DNA of 64,000 bases from Bettongia penicillata ogilbyi (Eukaryota > Chordata > Mammalia > Diprotodontia > Potoroidae): positions 16,813,718 through 16,877,717 of the forward strand of contig JAJHZJ010000014.1 of the NCBI GenBank assembly GCA_023548195.1, written 5' to 3'. The translations under genes were made by a program, and so were the position numbers. Each line of letters opens with the position of its first letter. Position 1 is the first letter of the stretch. The notes beneath the pieces are model-generated. The model saw only the letters and a list, made by a program, of their open reading frames with translations, was not told where the DNA came from and ran no database searches. Below, one piece after another: positions 1 through 11,039 of the stretch.

Positions 1-833
1 GCGACAAGGTGTTCAGCTGCCCAGCCAATCTCGCCTCCCACCGCCGGTGGCACAAACCGCGTCCTGCCAATGCTGCCACAAGTGTCCCCGGGGACGGGAA
101 GGCTCTTTCCTCGTTTTCCTCTTCCTCCTCATTGTCCCCTGATTGCAGTAGCGTCGCACCGTTCCCTCCAGAAGGTAAAGAGAACAGCAGAGAGAAAAGG
201 ACTGAAGGTCAGCACCCTCTTATTCGGGACAGCTCCCGGACTGATCCGCATCCAGACAGTTCCAGCTCTGCAGCTACCCACCGCCAGGAGGTCAAGGCCC
301 CTCAGCGCCCTGAGCCCCAGCTACCACAGGGCCCCTATAGTGAAAGGGAGTCGGGGCGTCGCGTCCCGGGGACAGGAAAGGGCCCCGGAGATGGGGTATC
401 CGAGGTTTTCTTGTGTCCGTATTGCCACAAGAAGTTCCGCCGTCAAGCTTACTTGCGCAAGCACTTGGGCACTCATCAGACGGGGTCAGCCCGAGCGCTG
501 ACCCCAGGCTACAATACTGAACAGAGCTTGCAGCTTGCTTTCCCCTGTCCACTTTGCGGGGCGCACTTCCCCTCGGCCGACATCAGAGACAAGCACCGGT
601 TGTGGCACGCGGTGCGGGAGGAAATGCTATTGCCCGCTTTAGCCGGGGCTCCTGCGGAGGGGCCAAATGGAGGTAGAGGAGCTGAAGGAGATACTCAACA
701 GATCTTTCCGTGCAAGCACTGTCCGTCCACCTTCTTCAGTTCCTTGGGTTTAACCCGACATATCAACAAATGTCACCCTTCGGAAAGCCGGCAGGTGTTG
801 CTACTCCAGATGCCACTAAGACCCGGTTGCTGA
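1..833 (+). CDS. INSM2: INSM2, insulinoma-associated zinc-finger protein 2, C-terminal part
   Basis: The open frame is entered at base 3 and ends at TGA 831-833, leaving about 276 residues; the 5' part lies outside the window. C2H2 zinc fingers are visible: the end of one at the left edge (His pair in the ASHRRWH motif, about 37-57), then full fingers CPYC..H..H (about 417-478), CPLC..H..H (about 547-608) and CKHC..H..H (about 712-774). Between the first two lies a Ser/Pro-rich, low-complexity linker of about 100 residues. The last finger and the tail ending in PLRPGC are characteristic of INSM2, a single-exon SNAG-type zinc-finger transcriptional repressor of neuroendocrine cells and paralogue of INSM1. 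The SNAG end is not in the window. If the protein has the human length (566 residues, from memory), about half is present. The location next to the 3' end of RALGAPA1 supports INSM2 over INSM1. No frameshift or internal stop is seen. Confidence 0.95.
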   Translation, partial: DKVFSCPANLASHRRWHKPRPANAATSVPGDGKALSSFSSSSSLSPDCSSVAPFPPEGKENSREKRTEGQHPLIRDSSRTDPHPDSSSSAATHRQEVKAPQRPEPQLPQGPYSERESGRRVPGTGKGPGDGVSEVFLCPYCHKKFRRQAYLRKHLGTHQTGSARALTPGYNTEQSLQLAFPCPLCGAHFPSADIRDKHRLWHAVREEMLLPALAGAPAEGPNGGRGAEGDTQQIFPCKHCPSTFFSSLGLTRHINKCHPSESRQVLLLQMPLRPGC

Positions 834-1234
834 GTACGTAGAGAAGCAAGATTGGGACAGACACAGGAAGTAAGAAATGGACATTGTGAGCAGCTGCGGG
901 ACCCTCTGGTAAAAGTGCCCCTCCCCCCACCTTCTCTTTCTTTACCTTCTTTTCTTTCCTAAAAAGCTTCCTGCAACTCAACCACTGGAGGCCCTAAAAA
1001 AATTCTATGTGACTTGTTCATTCCTATGGAAAGTCTTGATGAAGACTTACCTTGTGTCTAGAAAGGACTTTTTCTTTCCTTCTTTTTAAAGTCACTCAAC
1101 TTGGTTATTACTGATTTTGCTTTCGTTGTCATAGCACACACCCATATAATTTCTCTCTGAATGGGCTCAGATAAATTTTCACTGTACATTCTGGGAATAG
1201 AAAAATAGACGTGATTGGTGCCAAACTTGCAGAC

Positions 1235-1240
1235 AATAAA
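1235..1240 (+). promoter_or_regulatory. proximal poly(A) signal of INSM2
   Basis: AATAAA followed within 10-35 bases by a G/T-rich stretch (1247-1272). This would give a 3' UTR of about 0.4 kb. It is less convincing than the distal site. Confidence 0.5.
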
Positions 1241-1759
1241 GAAGCAGGGTTTCAAGCGAGTTGTGGCTGTGCGCAAAACTGACCTTAAGTAAAACTCAGA
1301 AGGCTTTTGTTTCAGGTCCTGAGTTCCCTGTAAAATCTGCCCCCTTTAATTCCATCAAACTGATCCACCCCAAAGAAAGTGGGAAAAGTGATAATTGACT
1401 GAAACAAAGATTGTTTCAACTTGAGGTACACTCCCCGCCACTTTTGTGTAAGGTAAACTAGCTTACCTATTTAAAAATAACTAAAAGAAAAATTTTAGAC
1501 TGGTTTCCTGAAGTTAAAATTTTATCCCTTTAGTAACATTAAACTAAATTTGTGTAACACTTTTGCTGGCAACTTTTCTTGTATTAGATATGAACCTACA
1601 ATAATATGTAATCCACCATAAAACTGAAAGGCAATTCATTTAACATCTTTTTTTCATAACTCCATGGCTTTTGAATTGCTTTTTGTAAACCATGATCAAT
1701 GTACATTCTATACATCCTTGTCCTTGCTTCTATTAGTCAGAAGTGTATGGTTCTCACCA

Positions 1760-1765
1760 AATAAA
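1760..1765 (+). promoter_or_regulatory. distal poly(A) signal of INSM2
   Basis: AATAAA followed by a strongly GT-rich element (1774-1798, repeated TGTGT/TTGT), the textbook arrangement for cleavage at about 1780-1785. Confidence 0.8.
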
Positions 1766-1785
1766 TATGCTTAGCTTGTGTCTTG

Positions 1786-2759
1786 TGTGTTGTTTGTCCT
1801 TACCTTTACATGTAGCATTTAGTACCCACTGAGGAAAAGGGGGCAAGAGAAAGCAGAAATCATTTTAAATAGGGACTGGCAGTTTTCCTTTTAAATAATC
1901 TAAATTCCAGGAGAAAATGGATACTATATACTTTGTAAAAACTTTCCCATTAAATATTGGCTTCATCTCTAGAAAGTTAATTTTCCTCTGGAATACTGAC
2001 CTTCTACCTTTTTTTTTTTTTTAAAGTTAATACTATAGGTTCAAATTTGGTTTTAATTTGAATGCTTTTTTAAACTGGAAGCTTATTGTTTACTTGTTCA
2101 AAAGCAATTATTTCATTATTTTCTATTCTATACTATTCTAGCTTCTGGTGTTAAAAAAAATTTTTTTTGAGAGCACATTGAAAATGAGTGACTTCTTTCC
2201 ATAACTTTAGGGTAGTCTTCTGAATTACGTTTGTTCCTTAACTTCTTGAACTCCACACAGTCTAATGCACTTCCTCTAATAAAGTTACTTTCCACAGCTA
2301 AACAGGGGGCTTTCTTGTGTTTTCAATTTTTATTTTTACTTCCCAGAAAAAAGAAAAAGACATCACTTTTTTACACTCAAGTAGAAAGATTTGAATTATT
2401 GCCTAAAAAAAACCAAACCTAACCCCCTTTTCTATGAAGTTTTGGTTTAACATATAAAAGGAGCAGCATTATTAACAAAAGCTTATTTGAGAAATTAAAG
2501 TGTCAAGCAACTGAGACGATTATTGGCATAACTCAAACTGTGTAGGGAGAGAAGTCATTGTGGGCGATCTTAGATTAGGGAGATGTATTGTGAACTGGGT
2601 TCAAAGTACAGCGTCAGAAAGAGAATTCAGATCCATTTTTAAGTGAGGAGATAAACTAAATTCATGCTTTACTGTCTATTAATCACAGAAATAAGATCAA
2701 CTCTACTTGATACCTAAAATGCATAAAACACTAAAGCTCAATCAACACTCAAGAACAGA
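1786..2759. other. intergenic spacer between the INSM2 and RALGAPA1 3' ends
   Basis: About 1 kb of AT-rich DNA between two convergent 3' ends. I see T-runs (2011-2022, 2160-2168) and no recognisable repeat, exon or RNA gene. The short open frame near 2231-2422 has no family resemblance. Confidence 0.6.
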
Positions 2760-3934
2760 AATTGGTAAGAATAATTTTTTATTGTATTATTAAATATTGT
2801 CATCTTTTCTTTAACAATTACAAATCTGTAGATACTACATGAATGACCATACATAATTTATATTTCTGTGGTTGCCTGTATGATGTATTTACACATGCAG
2901 TTAGAACCAATGACATGCTACATTTCCTTAGGAGATGCTACTCAACACAAAATACGAGCAGCTCATCTGTTGTAGGAAAATACCTCTGGAGGAACGGATT
3001 GTGTACTAATCCACACCTCTAAGCTCAATATTAACAATAACGTATGACTCCTGAATAATATTCCCTTATTATCTTCTTTAATAGTACACATAATTTTGAG
3101 CAAGGAAGTTACATCGGAAAAATACTTCTTTTTCCATATATAAGAAAAAAACTATTGATCCATGAAGATCCTGTGGCCAGATGATCAGGGCCACAATTTC
3201 AAAACAGAATGGCCCTGAACAGTGATACTATTTTAAAAGGGAAATGTTATAAAAAATAATTGGAAGGCAAGCATAAGTCAGAGTGCAGCACAGTGATTTT
3301 TCTTGGTTTTTTTGATTTGTCATGGTATTACCAACATGGCTAGGAAATGACACACTGTTTTGGGAAAGAAAACCTAATGCTCAAAAATTTTTTCAAGTGG
3401 AAACTAAAATACTAAAAGACCATTTATTGTAATTATTTTATTTTCATTACATAAATAATCTATTCACATCCTGTGCATGAACAAATTTGTGTCTTTCGCT
3501 TGGACTTTACAAATGCTTAAATTTAAAATTGTCCATTTAAAAAATTGTATATATTTAGCTTGCTAAGAAAGTTACAATGGGGGCACAATAAATAAGTGAG
3601 ATATAATTTTCTCCAATTATATTTTGGTTCATTGTTAACCAAGGAGTTAAAAGTGACAATTTAGACATAATTATCAAGAAAATGAAAGGGTACAGTATAT
3701 AAACTGCACCAAAAAAGTGGAAACGTAGAGTGTAACTAAAAACCTCACAGCAATCTCAAAGCTAAAATATTAAGTTACAAATAAAATATTGGTGTTTTCT
3801 AAAATAAGTGTACAAGGAAGAAGCACGTGTGTGATGGTTCTGGCTAAATTCTGGGGAAAATATTGTCAGTGCTAATTCAACTGCTCAAGACCAATGTTGA
3901 TTCGTTCAAAAATGCTGCAGAGTTGCTTGTCTCC
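2760..3934 (-). other. RALGAPA1: RALGAPA1 3' untranslated region
   Basis: Minus-strand sequence from the stop codon to the predicted cleavage site near 2760. It is AT-rich, without recognisable SINE or LINE sequence, as expected for a conserved 3' UTR. Additional minus-strand AATAAA hexamers occur at 3437-3442 and 3423-3428 and could give shorter forms. Confidence 0.7.
2778..2783 (-). promoter_or_regulatory. poly(A) signal of RALGAPA1
   Basis: Minus-strand AATAAA. About 25-40 bases downstream on that strand is a T/GT-rich tract (complement of 2738-2757), giving a predicted cleavage near 2760. Confidence 0.6.
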
Positions 3935-4083
3935 TTAGGATTTATTGGCAGAGCCAGAGGATCGGCGAAGCTTCATAGACATTCGGCTCTTGCTGGTTCG
4001 TGGAGACATTGGAGAAGCTAAGTCGGTCCCATTCATCTGCGATGCTGTTGGAGTTTCACTGGGTAGAGTCTCCGGGCAGGAGC
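3935..4083 (-). CDS. RALGAPA1: RALGAPA1 last coding exon (C-terminal tail)
   Basis: Minus-strand exon; the acceptor is a good U2-type site with a pyrimidine tract and CCCACAG just above 4083. The exon opens with two bases that complete a Gly codon (GGC) with the single G ending the upstream exon. It then encodes 48 residues ending SPRTSKSRMSMKLRRSSGSA.. and stops at TAA (3937-3935). The Ser/Thr/Arg-rich tail looks unstructured and basic. It matches the C-terminus of the long isoform of Ral GTPase-activating protein alpha-1. Counting from the thumb Asn in the 46.5 kb exon, 180 residues follow; if that Asn is residue 1903 as in human, the protein ends at 2083, the human long-isoform length from memory. 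Confidence 0.93.
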
Positions 4084-4973
4084 CTGTGGGAGACAGTAGG
4101 AGACACCTATTAGTACCAATGTCCCAGCAATGTACCTCATTAGAAAAAGAACCTTTTCTGATAAACAATACTTATTCATTAGAAAGTCCTATTAAGTATT
4201 GTAAACTCACTCAAAACCACTATGTCAGCAGGAAAAAACCATCAAATCATGGGGAGAACCAACCAGAGTATCCCGAGTAGCAGCAATGGGAAGCAATTTC
4301 CTTGCAACCAGGAAGGGGAGGGATCTAGAGCCACCATCAGCATGCAGGGTTCAAGATGCAGGTGAGTAGGACTAGTTCCTTTACAGTAAGCTTCAGAGTA
4401 TAGGCATTCACAGCTTAAATTTAATACTCTGAAAAAGTCCAAAAAAGCTAGGTCAAACTAAAATCATTAAAGGTGGTAAGTAATTTCCTTTATGGAAAGA
4501 ACCAAAGTAAATTCTTGCATAACAAAGATTCTAAAATCAAAATCTGTCTGTCTAAATGGAAAAACTGTTTCAAAAATTGCCATAATTTGAGACAGATCAA
4601 CAATACTGTTTCTTTTATTTGAGATTTCCAGTTCTTCCACAGAAAAAAAGGTAACCAGAAGAAACAGGTCTGAAAATGAAAAAAGAAAAAGAGGGAAACA
4701 AGTGAAAATTTTTTAGCCGTTGAGACTAAATCCCTTGTTATTAAGAAAGTTAGTTCTTCCCATTTAAATGTTTCCACAGAGCATAGTTCACTTCTGAACA
4801 AAGCAAAAAACAAAAATCCACCAAAAACTTGCAGAGACAACAAAGAAAAAGTTGCAAGTATGATGCAGTAACAGTTTAGTGTTATTGTAGCCTACGGTTC
4901 CCAAGGCATTTGTTTAGACTCTCCATTATCATTCTTTAAAGGTAATAGTGCTCATGTATACTCCCAAGATCAC

Positions 4974-5135
4974 AGATCTGGAGCTGTAAGGACCTTAGAA
5001 ATCATTTAGTTCAACCCCCTCATTTTACAGATGAGGAAACTGAGGCCCAGACAGATTAAGCTCATGCAGAGCCAGTACTTGAATTAGATTCTCTGACTTC
5101 AAATATAGCCTTCTATTATGCCATACTTACTAGCA
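4974..5135 (+). mobile_element. MIR3-like SINE fragment
   Basis: Core words 'cattttacagatgaggaaac' and 'tgaggcccagaca' are typical of MIR/MIR3 relatives in therian genomes. Diverged and 3' truncated. Confidence 0.7.
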
Positions 5136-7139
5136 TGGAAATCTCTCACTATGGATATTTATTAAAATATCAAATGGTACAATATCCTTTGGAACTAGTA
5201 AATTGGGTAATGAACACATATTCCTAATCAGATTTTATAATAAATGTTCATCTCAGACTTTTGCTTCTGTTTAAAACTTTCTAATTATAATCTATTTCTT
5301 AATTTATCTTTGCCTGTATTCACTTGCAAAACTGGACTTACAAATACTAAGTAAGGCAAAGTAAAAATTTTCACAGGGATGTGGGTCCTGTTGAGATGCT
5401 AGTAAACTTAAGTGCATTTGGTAAATCTCATCACAACTCAAAAGTTTCTAGACTATCTAAGGAGGCCAAGTATTATAAAAGTAATGAAGAACAAATGGAT
5501 AGGCCTTAAAAGACAAGCAAAATTCAGGTCAACTTCTCCCCTTCTAAATGGGGGTGCTTCAACATTCCTTCTATCTTAACTAGCATTATAATGATCTGTG
5601 CACCCTAAATATAAGGAAATGTGTCATTTCCCCCTTACTATCTAAATTTGGTGAACCATTAGAACCCATGAACCACTGGCCCCCTTCAGAAAAGCATTGC
5701 AGACAGAAGGCAGACAGAGGGTAGATGGGAGCCCATGCTTGTCTGGTAGAGCACACCATTCCCAGCAAGAATGAGAGGGCTTCCTTTGGCTTTTTTACCT
5801 TGAGATGGCCAATGCTTTCTAGTGGAGGTTTGGGAAGGAAGAGAACTATCACTGCATTTCTTTCTTTGTTGTTAATGAAGAAATGATGAAAGAGCAGAGA
5901 GAAGTGAGGAAACAGGAGAGAAGATAGATATAATAGATATGAGACACACTGCAGGGTTTGACAGGTGTTAACTGAGGAACAGAGAAGAGAGTCATCAGGT
6001 TTCAGTTAAATAACATAATTGAGAGCATGGTTAGGGTGATGAATGGTTTCACAGTCACAGCTGTTTTTTAAATCCAATGTATTGTACTTACCAACTAATA
6101 GTTACACAGGAAGACAGAAAAAAAGAAGAAAAAAGAAGTCTATAAAACAGTCCAAATCCATGGGCCTTCTAATGAGACTCCTGAACTCATGGCACATTAA
6201 TTTTACCCACTTCACTCTCAATCTATATAAAACTCAACAAAAATGAACAAAAATCTTCCCTAATGGAAAACACCAACAAATCTACACAGGACTGAAGAAA
6301 GCATCTTGGCGTTTGGTTGTCATTACTTTTAGCGTATGACAACACTCTAATCTATAGACACACAGCAATATCTGGTCTGATGATTCACATTAAATTTAAA
6401 CTTAAAGAATCTGCAATGCGCATTTGCTAATTTTCAAAGGCACAGGGAAGAGAAATGTATAAAATGATTTTAATATTCTATTCTAAGCAAGACATGACTT
6501 TTATAGGGTGATGTTAATTTAATTTTACTACTTGTGCATTTGCTGGGAGACTATAAGCTACACAATTTTCAAGCTACTACATTAAAAAATGAATATTGAT
6601 GTCATACCATTGGACATAGGCTGTGTCTACAGAAAGTTAATAAAATGAATCACGCCCTAGCCCTTACCCCACCCCCCCACCAAAGAAAAATCCATGTGGT
6701 TTCCTGTTACTAGTTAACACCATCATTACAAATAGCCATAATCAATATGGCTGTAATGATTTGCAGTCATTGTGAGAATGATAAGTTAATTCTGTGGTTC
6801 ATTTTAAAAAGCATGATGTGGTTTATTTTGTTGGTCTCTGGATGTGTAGAACTCGCAAGTTCTGGTGTAACTGAAAATATTTAATAATTATAAATTCAGG
6901 AGGCAGATTCGAGCTAATTAGATTTAATGTTCCTAAATGGAAAGAAGTATAAATAAGTGAACTCTGGAGTTGAACATATAAAGAACAGAACTATGAAAAA
7001 AAATTTTTTTTTCACTAGATGGAAAAAGCAGGCTAATTCACTATGTATAAAATTTTCCTATTTCTAGTACCCAGAACAGTGTCTTACCCAGTAATAGGTA
7101 CTGAATAAGTTATATATTATATGCAGAGATAAATATATA

Positions 7140-8775
7140 TCAAATACAAATTTATTTCCAGTGGGGAGGGCACCAACAACTAGGGGAAAGATCCTTACAC
7201 AGGATAGACCTTGTGTAAGGGATGGTGCTTTGAGCTGAGTCATAATGGGAGCATTCAGGCATGGAGGCCAGGGCTGTGCAGACGGAAGACTGCAGGTCTT
7301 GTACCACAAACAGCAAGGAGGCCAGTTTGGGTGGAATGTATGTGATGTAGACTAATATGCCATAAGCCTGGAGAGATAAGCTGAAGGTTGACTATGAAGG
7401 GCTTCAGATGAGAAGAAATTTGCATTCAATTCTAGAAATTTTTTGACCAGGGGAGTGACATGGTGAGATCTGTGCTTTTGGAATATTCTTTTGGCGTATC
7501 TGGAGGGTGAATTAAGAGACTGGGAGATGCTTGAGGCAAGAGGCCAATTAGTACTGAAGCTAGGTTGTCACAGTATAGTGTTGGATTTGGAATCTGGAAG
7601 ACCAGAGTTCAAATCTTGACCAGTCATCTACTAATTGTGAGACCAGGACAAACGACTTCAAAGTCACTGGCAAAAACCCAGTTTCCTAGTCTGTAAAACG
7701 AAGATGAATCCAATAGTACCTATCTCACAGGCCTATTGTGAGGATCACATGAAATAAAAGTTTTTTTTTAAAAAAACAAATGTTAAAGTGCTATTTAAGT
7801 GCTGCTAATCCAGGTGTTGAGGGTGTGAAGAACTAAGGTGGAAGAAATTTGAGTGGAGAAAAGGGGAGAGATTCTGAGATGAGAAGTAGAATCAATGAGA
7901 TTTACCAACTGATCAGAGAATGTTAGACTGAAGAGCTAAGAATGACCCCAAGGTTGTGAAGCAACTAGAAGGCTGCAAAGAAAAGAGGGAGGGTTTGGCT
8001 GAGAAAAGAAAATGAATTTTGGACTTGTTTTTGAGATGTTAATGGGTCACTCAGTTTCAAATGTCCAATAGACATTCCATAAGGGAAGACTGGGATGGTG
8101 AAGAGAAATGAAGGCTGGAAGTATCTACATATGGAAGTCACCAACAAAAATACGACAGCTGAACTGATATGAATTAATGAGATCACCAAGAGAACATAGA
8201 GAGGAATAAGAGAAAAAGACTCAGGCTAGAGTCATGGGGCACACATCAAATTAGGGGGTAGGACACAGATAAAGATGCTATAAAGAAGACCAAAGAAGTG
8301 CCCAAATAATTAGGAAAACCTAGGGAGGGGTGTCATGAAAACTCAGGGAGAAGAAAGTATTCTGGAGAAGGGGCTGCTCATCCTTGTCCAATACTGTTAA
8401 AAAGCTAAGACATTTAAAGACAAAAAATTTAATTGTATTCGGCAAGTAAGAGATCATTTTAACTTTAGAGAGAGAAGTTTTAGCTGAGTGATCAAGTTGG
8501 AAGCTGGATTGCCAGGGGTTGAGAAGTGACTGAGAATAAAGAAAAGGTAGAAAACAATACAGACAACTTGTACTAGGAAAGGAACAGTCAAGTGAAGAGT
8601 TTTTTGTCTGAGGGAGACAAGAATGTTTGAAGGCAGCTAGGAAGGTGTCATTAGATAGTTATCTTAGAATCAGAGTGGGGAAAATGATGGTGGAAGCAAT
8701 CTTCCAGAGGAGATGGAATCAAAGGCAAAAACACAGGGGTTGATCTTGGTGAAGAGACATCAATTCATAGTACCT
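7140..8775 (-). mobile_element. decayed L2-clade LINE, interrupted by a SINE
   Basis: Plus-strand sequence reads as the reverse complement of an L2-clade LINE: 'ggggagtgacatggtgaga', the 'aggttgtgaagc' block and 'ttttggacttgtttttgag' occur in the same order as in the better copies at 49-51 kb. No intact frame remains. A SINE at about 7570-7810 splits it. Confidence 0.65.
7570..7810 (+). mobile_element. MIR/CORE-SINE-type element within L2
   Basis: A tRNA-like head ('agagttcaaatc'), 'cctagtctgtaaaac' and a 'ctatctcacaggcctattgtgaggatca' body that continues to 'aaagtgctatttaagtgctgc': the layout of the marsupial MIR relatives. Confidence 0.75.
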
Positions 8776-9237
8776 CTGAAAAATGTATAATATAGCATTT
8801 AATGATGAAAAGTTACCAGGACTCATTCCAACAAAACCGGATAACATAGCATGGAAATACAAGTGGATACAGATAATAAGAGATCATTAAAAACAATGTA
8901 GTGCTGAAAAATAAGCATGTAAATAAACTCTTTCACTTTATGATTCATTTTAGACTTTCACAAAATGAGTCTGAGAATCTTTGCTAAGCTCAGAGCTATC
9001 AAATAACATCTTTCTAATGGTTGGATTTTTGAATTCAGAAGAGTAGAGCTGACAAGCCCAAATTACTTGGTATCATTTTTGTAGTTTTGGGACTTGTAAA
9101 TATGGACTATCCTTAGGAATTACTTTTAAAAGAATGACTTAAACTATAGAAAGATTTTGTAGAAAAAAACAATGTGTAGAATGGAAGCAAATGATCATTG
9201 TCAAAGAAACTTCAATTAGCCAGTACAGAATAACCAC

Positions 9238-9360
9238 AATGTTCAGTCTACAAACATTTATTAAACTAGTCAATAAACGAAGCATTTCACTAAGTGGATA
9301 CTATGTGCCAGACGCTGTACTAAGGGCTGAGGATACAAAGAAATAGCAAAAATACAAAAC
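9238..9360 (-). mobile_element. L2 3' end fragment
   Basis: 'catttattaaa', 'ctatgtgccagac' and 'gctgaggatacaaagaa' are the reverse complement of the L2/MIR 3' terminus. Confidence 0.7.
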
Positions 9361-11039
9361 TAATAGCAATGAAAGTAGAACATATCTAGATATAGTGTAA
9401 AATTGTAGAAATATAAGTTTATAGAATGAGTAGGACACATCTTCTACTGACAGAACTGGCAGACCTGATTGCTGAGCCTCTATTTCCATGTACCATGTTC
9501 TTCATAAAATGAATTTCTTTTAATGAGCTCAAATCAATTTAGAAGTCTCAAATCATCTTGTGAATTGAGCAGTAGCATTTATTTATTATATTTTACAGCG
9601 TAGGAAACAGAAAGAAAAGTTATCTAAGGTTAACGCTATATTGCTTATTATGGACTGTTTTGAGGGGCTAGTCAAAAATTTTGGTTCAGCAATCAACTTC
9701 TAATTATTCTATTGAACTGTCTATTGAATCATCATGAAATTTTATGTGATTATGGAGGAAGATCATATTTTGAGAGAATGGCAAATCTGAGGCAAATATT
9801 ATTTTTAATAGTGTCAATAGTAATACAGTTGTATAACTTGCACAGTATTTTGTAATGTTCTTTTTATAGGAACTTGAAAATCTTGAAGGCTACAAAGATG
9901 GTCAAGTATTAACTCCAAATGAGAGCTTTCTATTACAGAAATAAATCAACTGAGGTCAGTTTCTTAGTTTATAAAGTACTAACATATCTAATTTGTAAGG
10001 AAGAGAACACTATGAATATGATATGCATTGTATGATGGTGGTGAGCAACAAGCTAGATGCATTCATATTAGCTCAGTGAGGGGAAAAAATGAAGCCAAGA
10101 AAGTATACCGGGCTGAAGTAAATATTAGCCATTTTGGTGCCTCAAATTTTAATTATGAAATTAATAAATGAAGTGCATTAAATGACATTTAGGCATAAAC
10201 TGTAATGGTATTATTGCTTTTGTAAAAAAAATGATTCTAGCACATTTTATAAAACACTCAATTTTTTGTTGATATTGCTAAATTTCTTTAACATGGCTAA
10301 TGGACTGGAATATTCTGGTTTGAAAATCTTTCTTTCCTTAAAAGGCCTGCATCTGTGTAAATGGTCCCATTACTTCAGCTTTGAGAACACAAACCATTGG
10401 TATTTCTCAAATCAGAACTGGAATTTTGTGTTCTTCACTTGGGATCCATTTGGAAATCATAGTAGGTAAGAAAAATTTCTTCCTAAGGTTGAGTCAATAT
10501 CTGGAGTAGATGGAAAATGAAATTTCAATAGTTACCTATAGTCTAAAAAAGTTGACTGTTTGACAAAATAAAGTTTATTCTCTTATTTTTGGAACTCTAT
10601 ATATGAATTAATTAATTTAATGACATTACTTTTGTATATTTATGTAAATTTGAGGACTATTTTAACAAAGATATCTTGTATTCTTTTTATTATTTATAAT
10701 CAAGCAGGAATTTAAAAGTTGGTTTAAAAAAAATTATTCACTTTATTTATCTGCTTAAAACACCCTAAGTCAAGTGTTAAGGTGAATGCATGCTGTGAGA
10801 ATTTCTTAGTAGTGAATATGAATATGTAGGCTATGAGTGAATATAGGTAGGTAGGATGCCATGATTTAGAGGCAGTCAGTCCAGGAGGGATAGGAGAGGC
10901 TCTAGAATAAAAATTTGGAAACATAAGTGAAATATTTTTAATAAAAAATATATGATTTGTTTGGAGAGTCTAATGTGGATGCACAGGGAGGAAATTTACT
11001 AACCTAAATTTTAAAGAGAAATGCACAAAAGATAGGTCA

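Larger units (their letters stand above)
834..1785 (+). other. INSM2: INSM2 3' untranslated region
   Basis: Sequence from the stop codon to the predicted cleavage site. Composition falls from GC-rich coding to AT-rich, as expected of a 3' UTR. Two AATAAA hexamers with GT-rich downstream sequence suggest a short and a long form. The open frames inside it have no recognisable product. Confidence 0.75.

Noticed and set aside
70..552. Open frames on both strands inside INSM2
   Set aside because: Shadows of the GC-rich INSM2 coding frame, which carries the zinc fingers.
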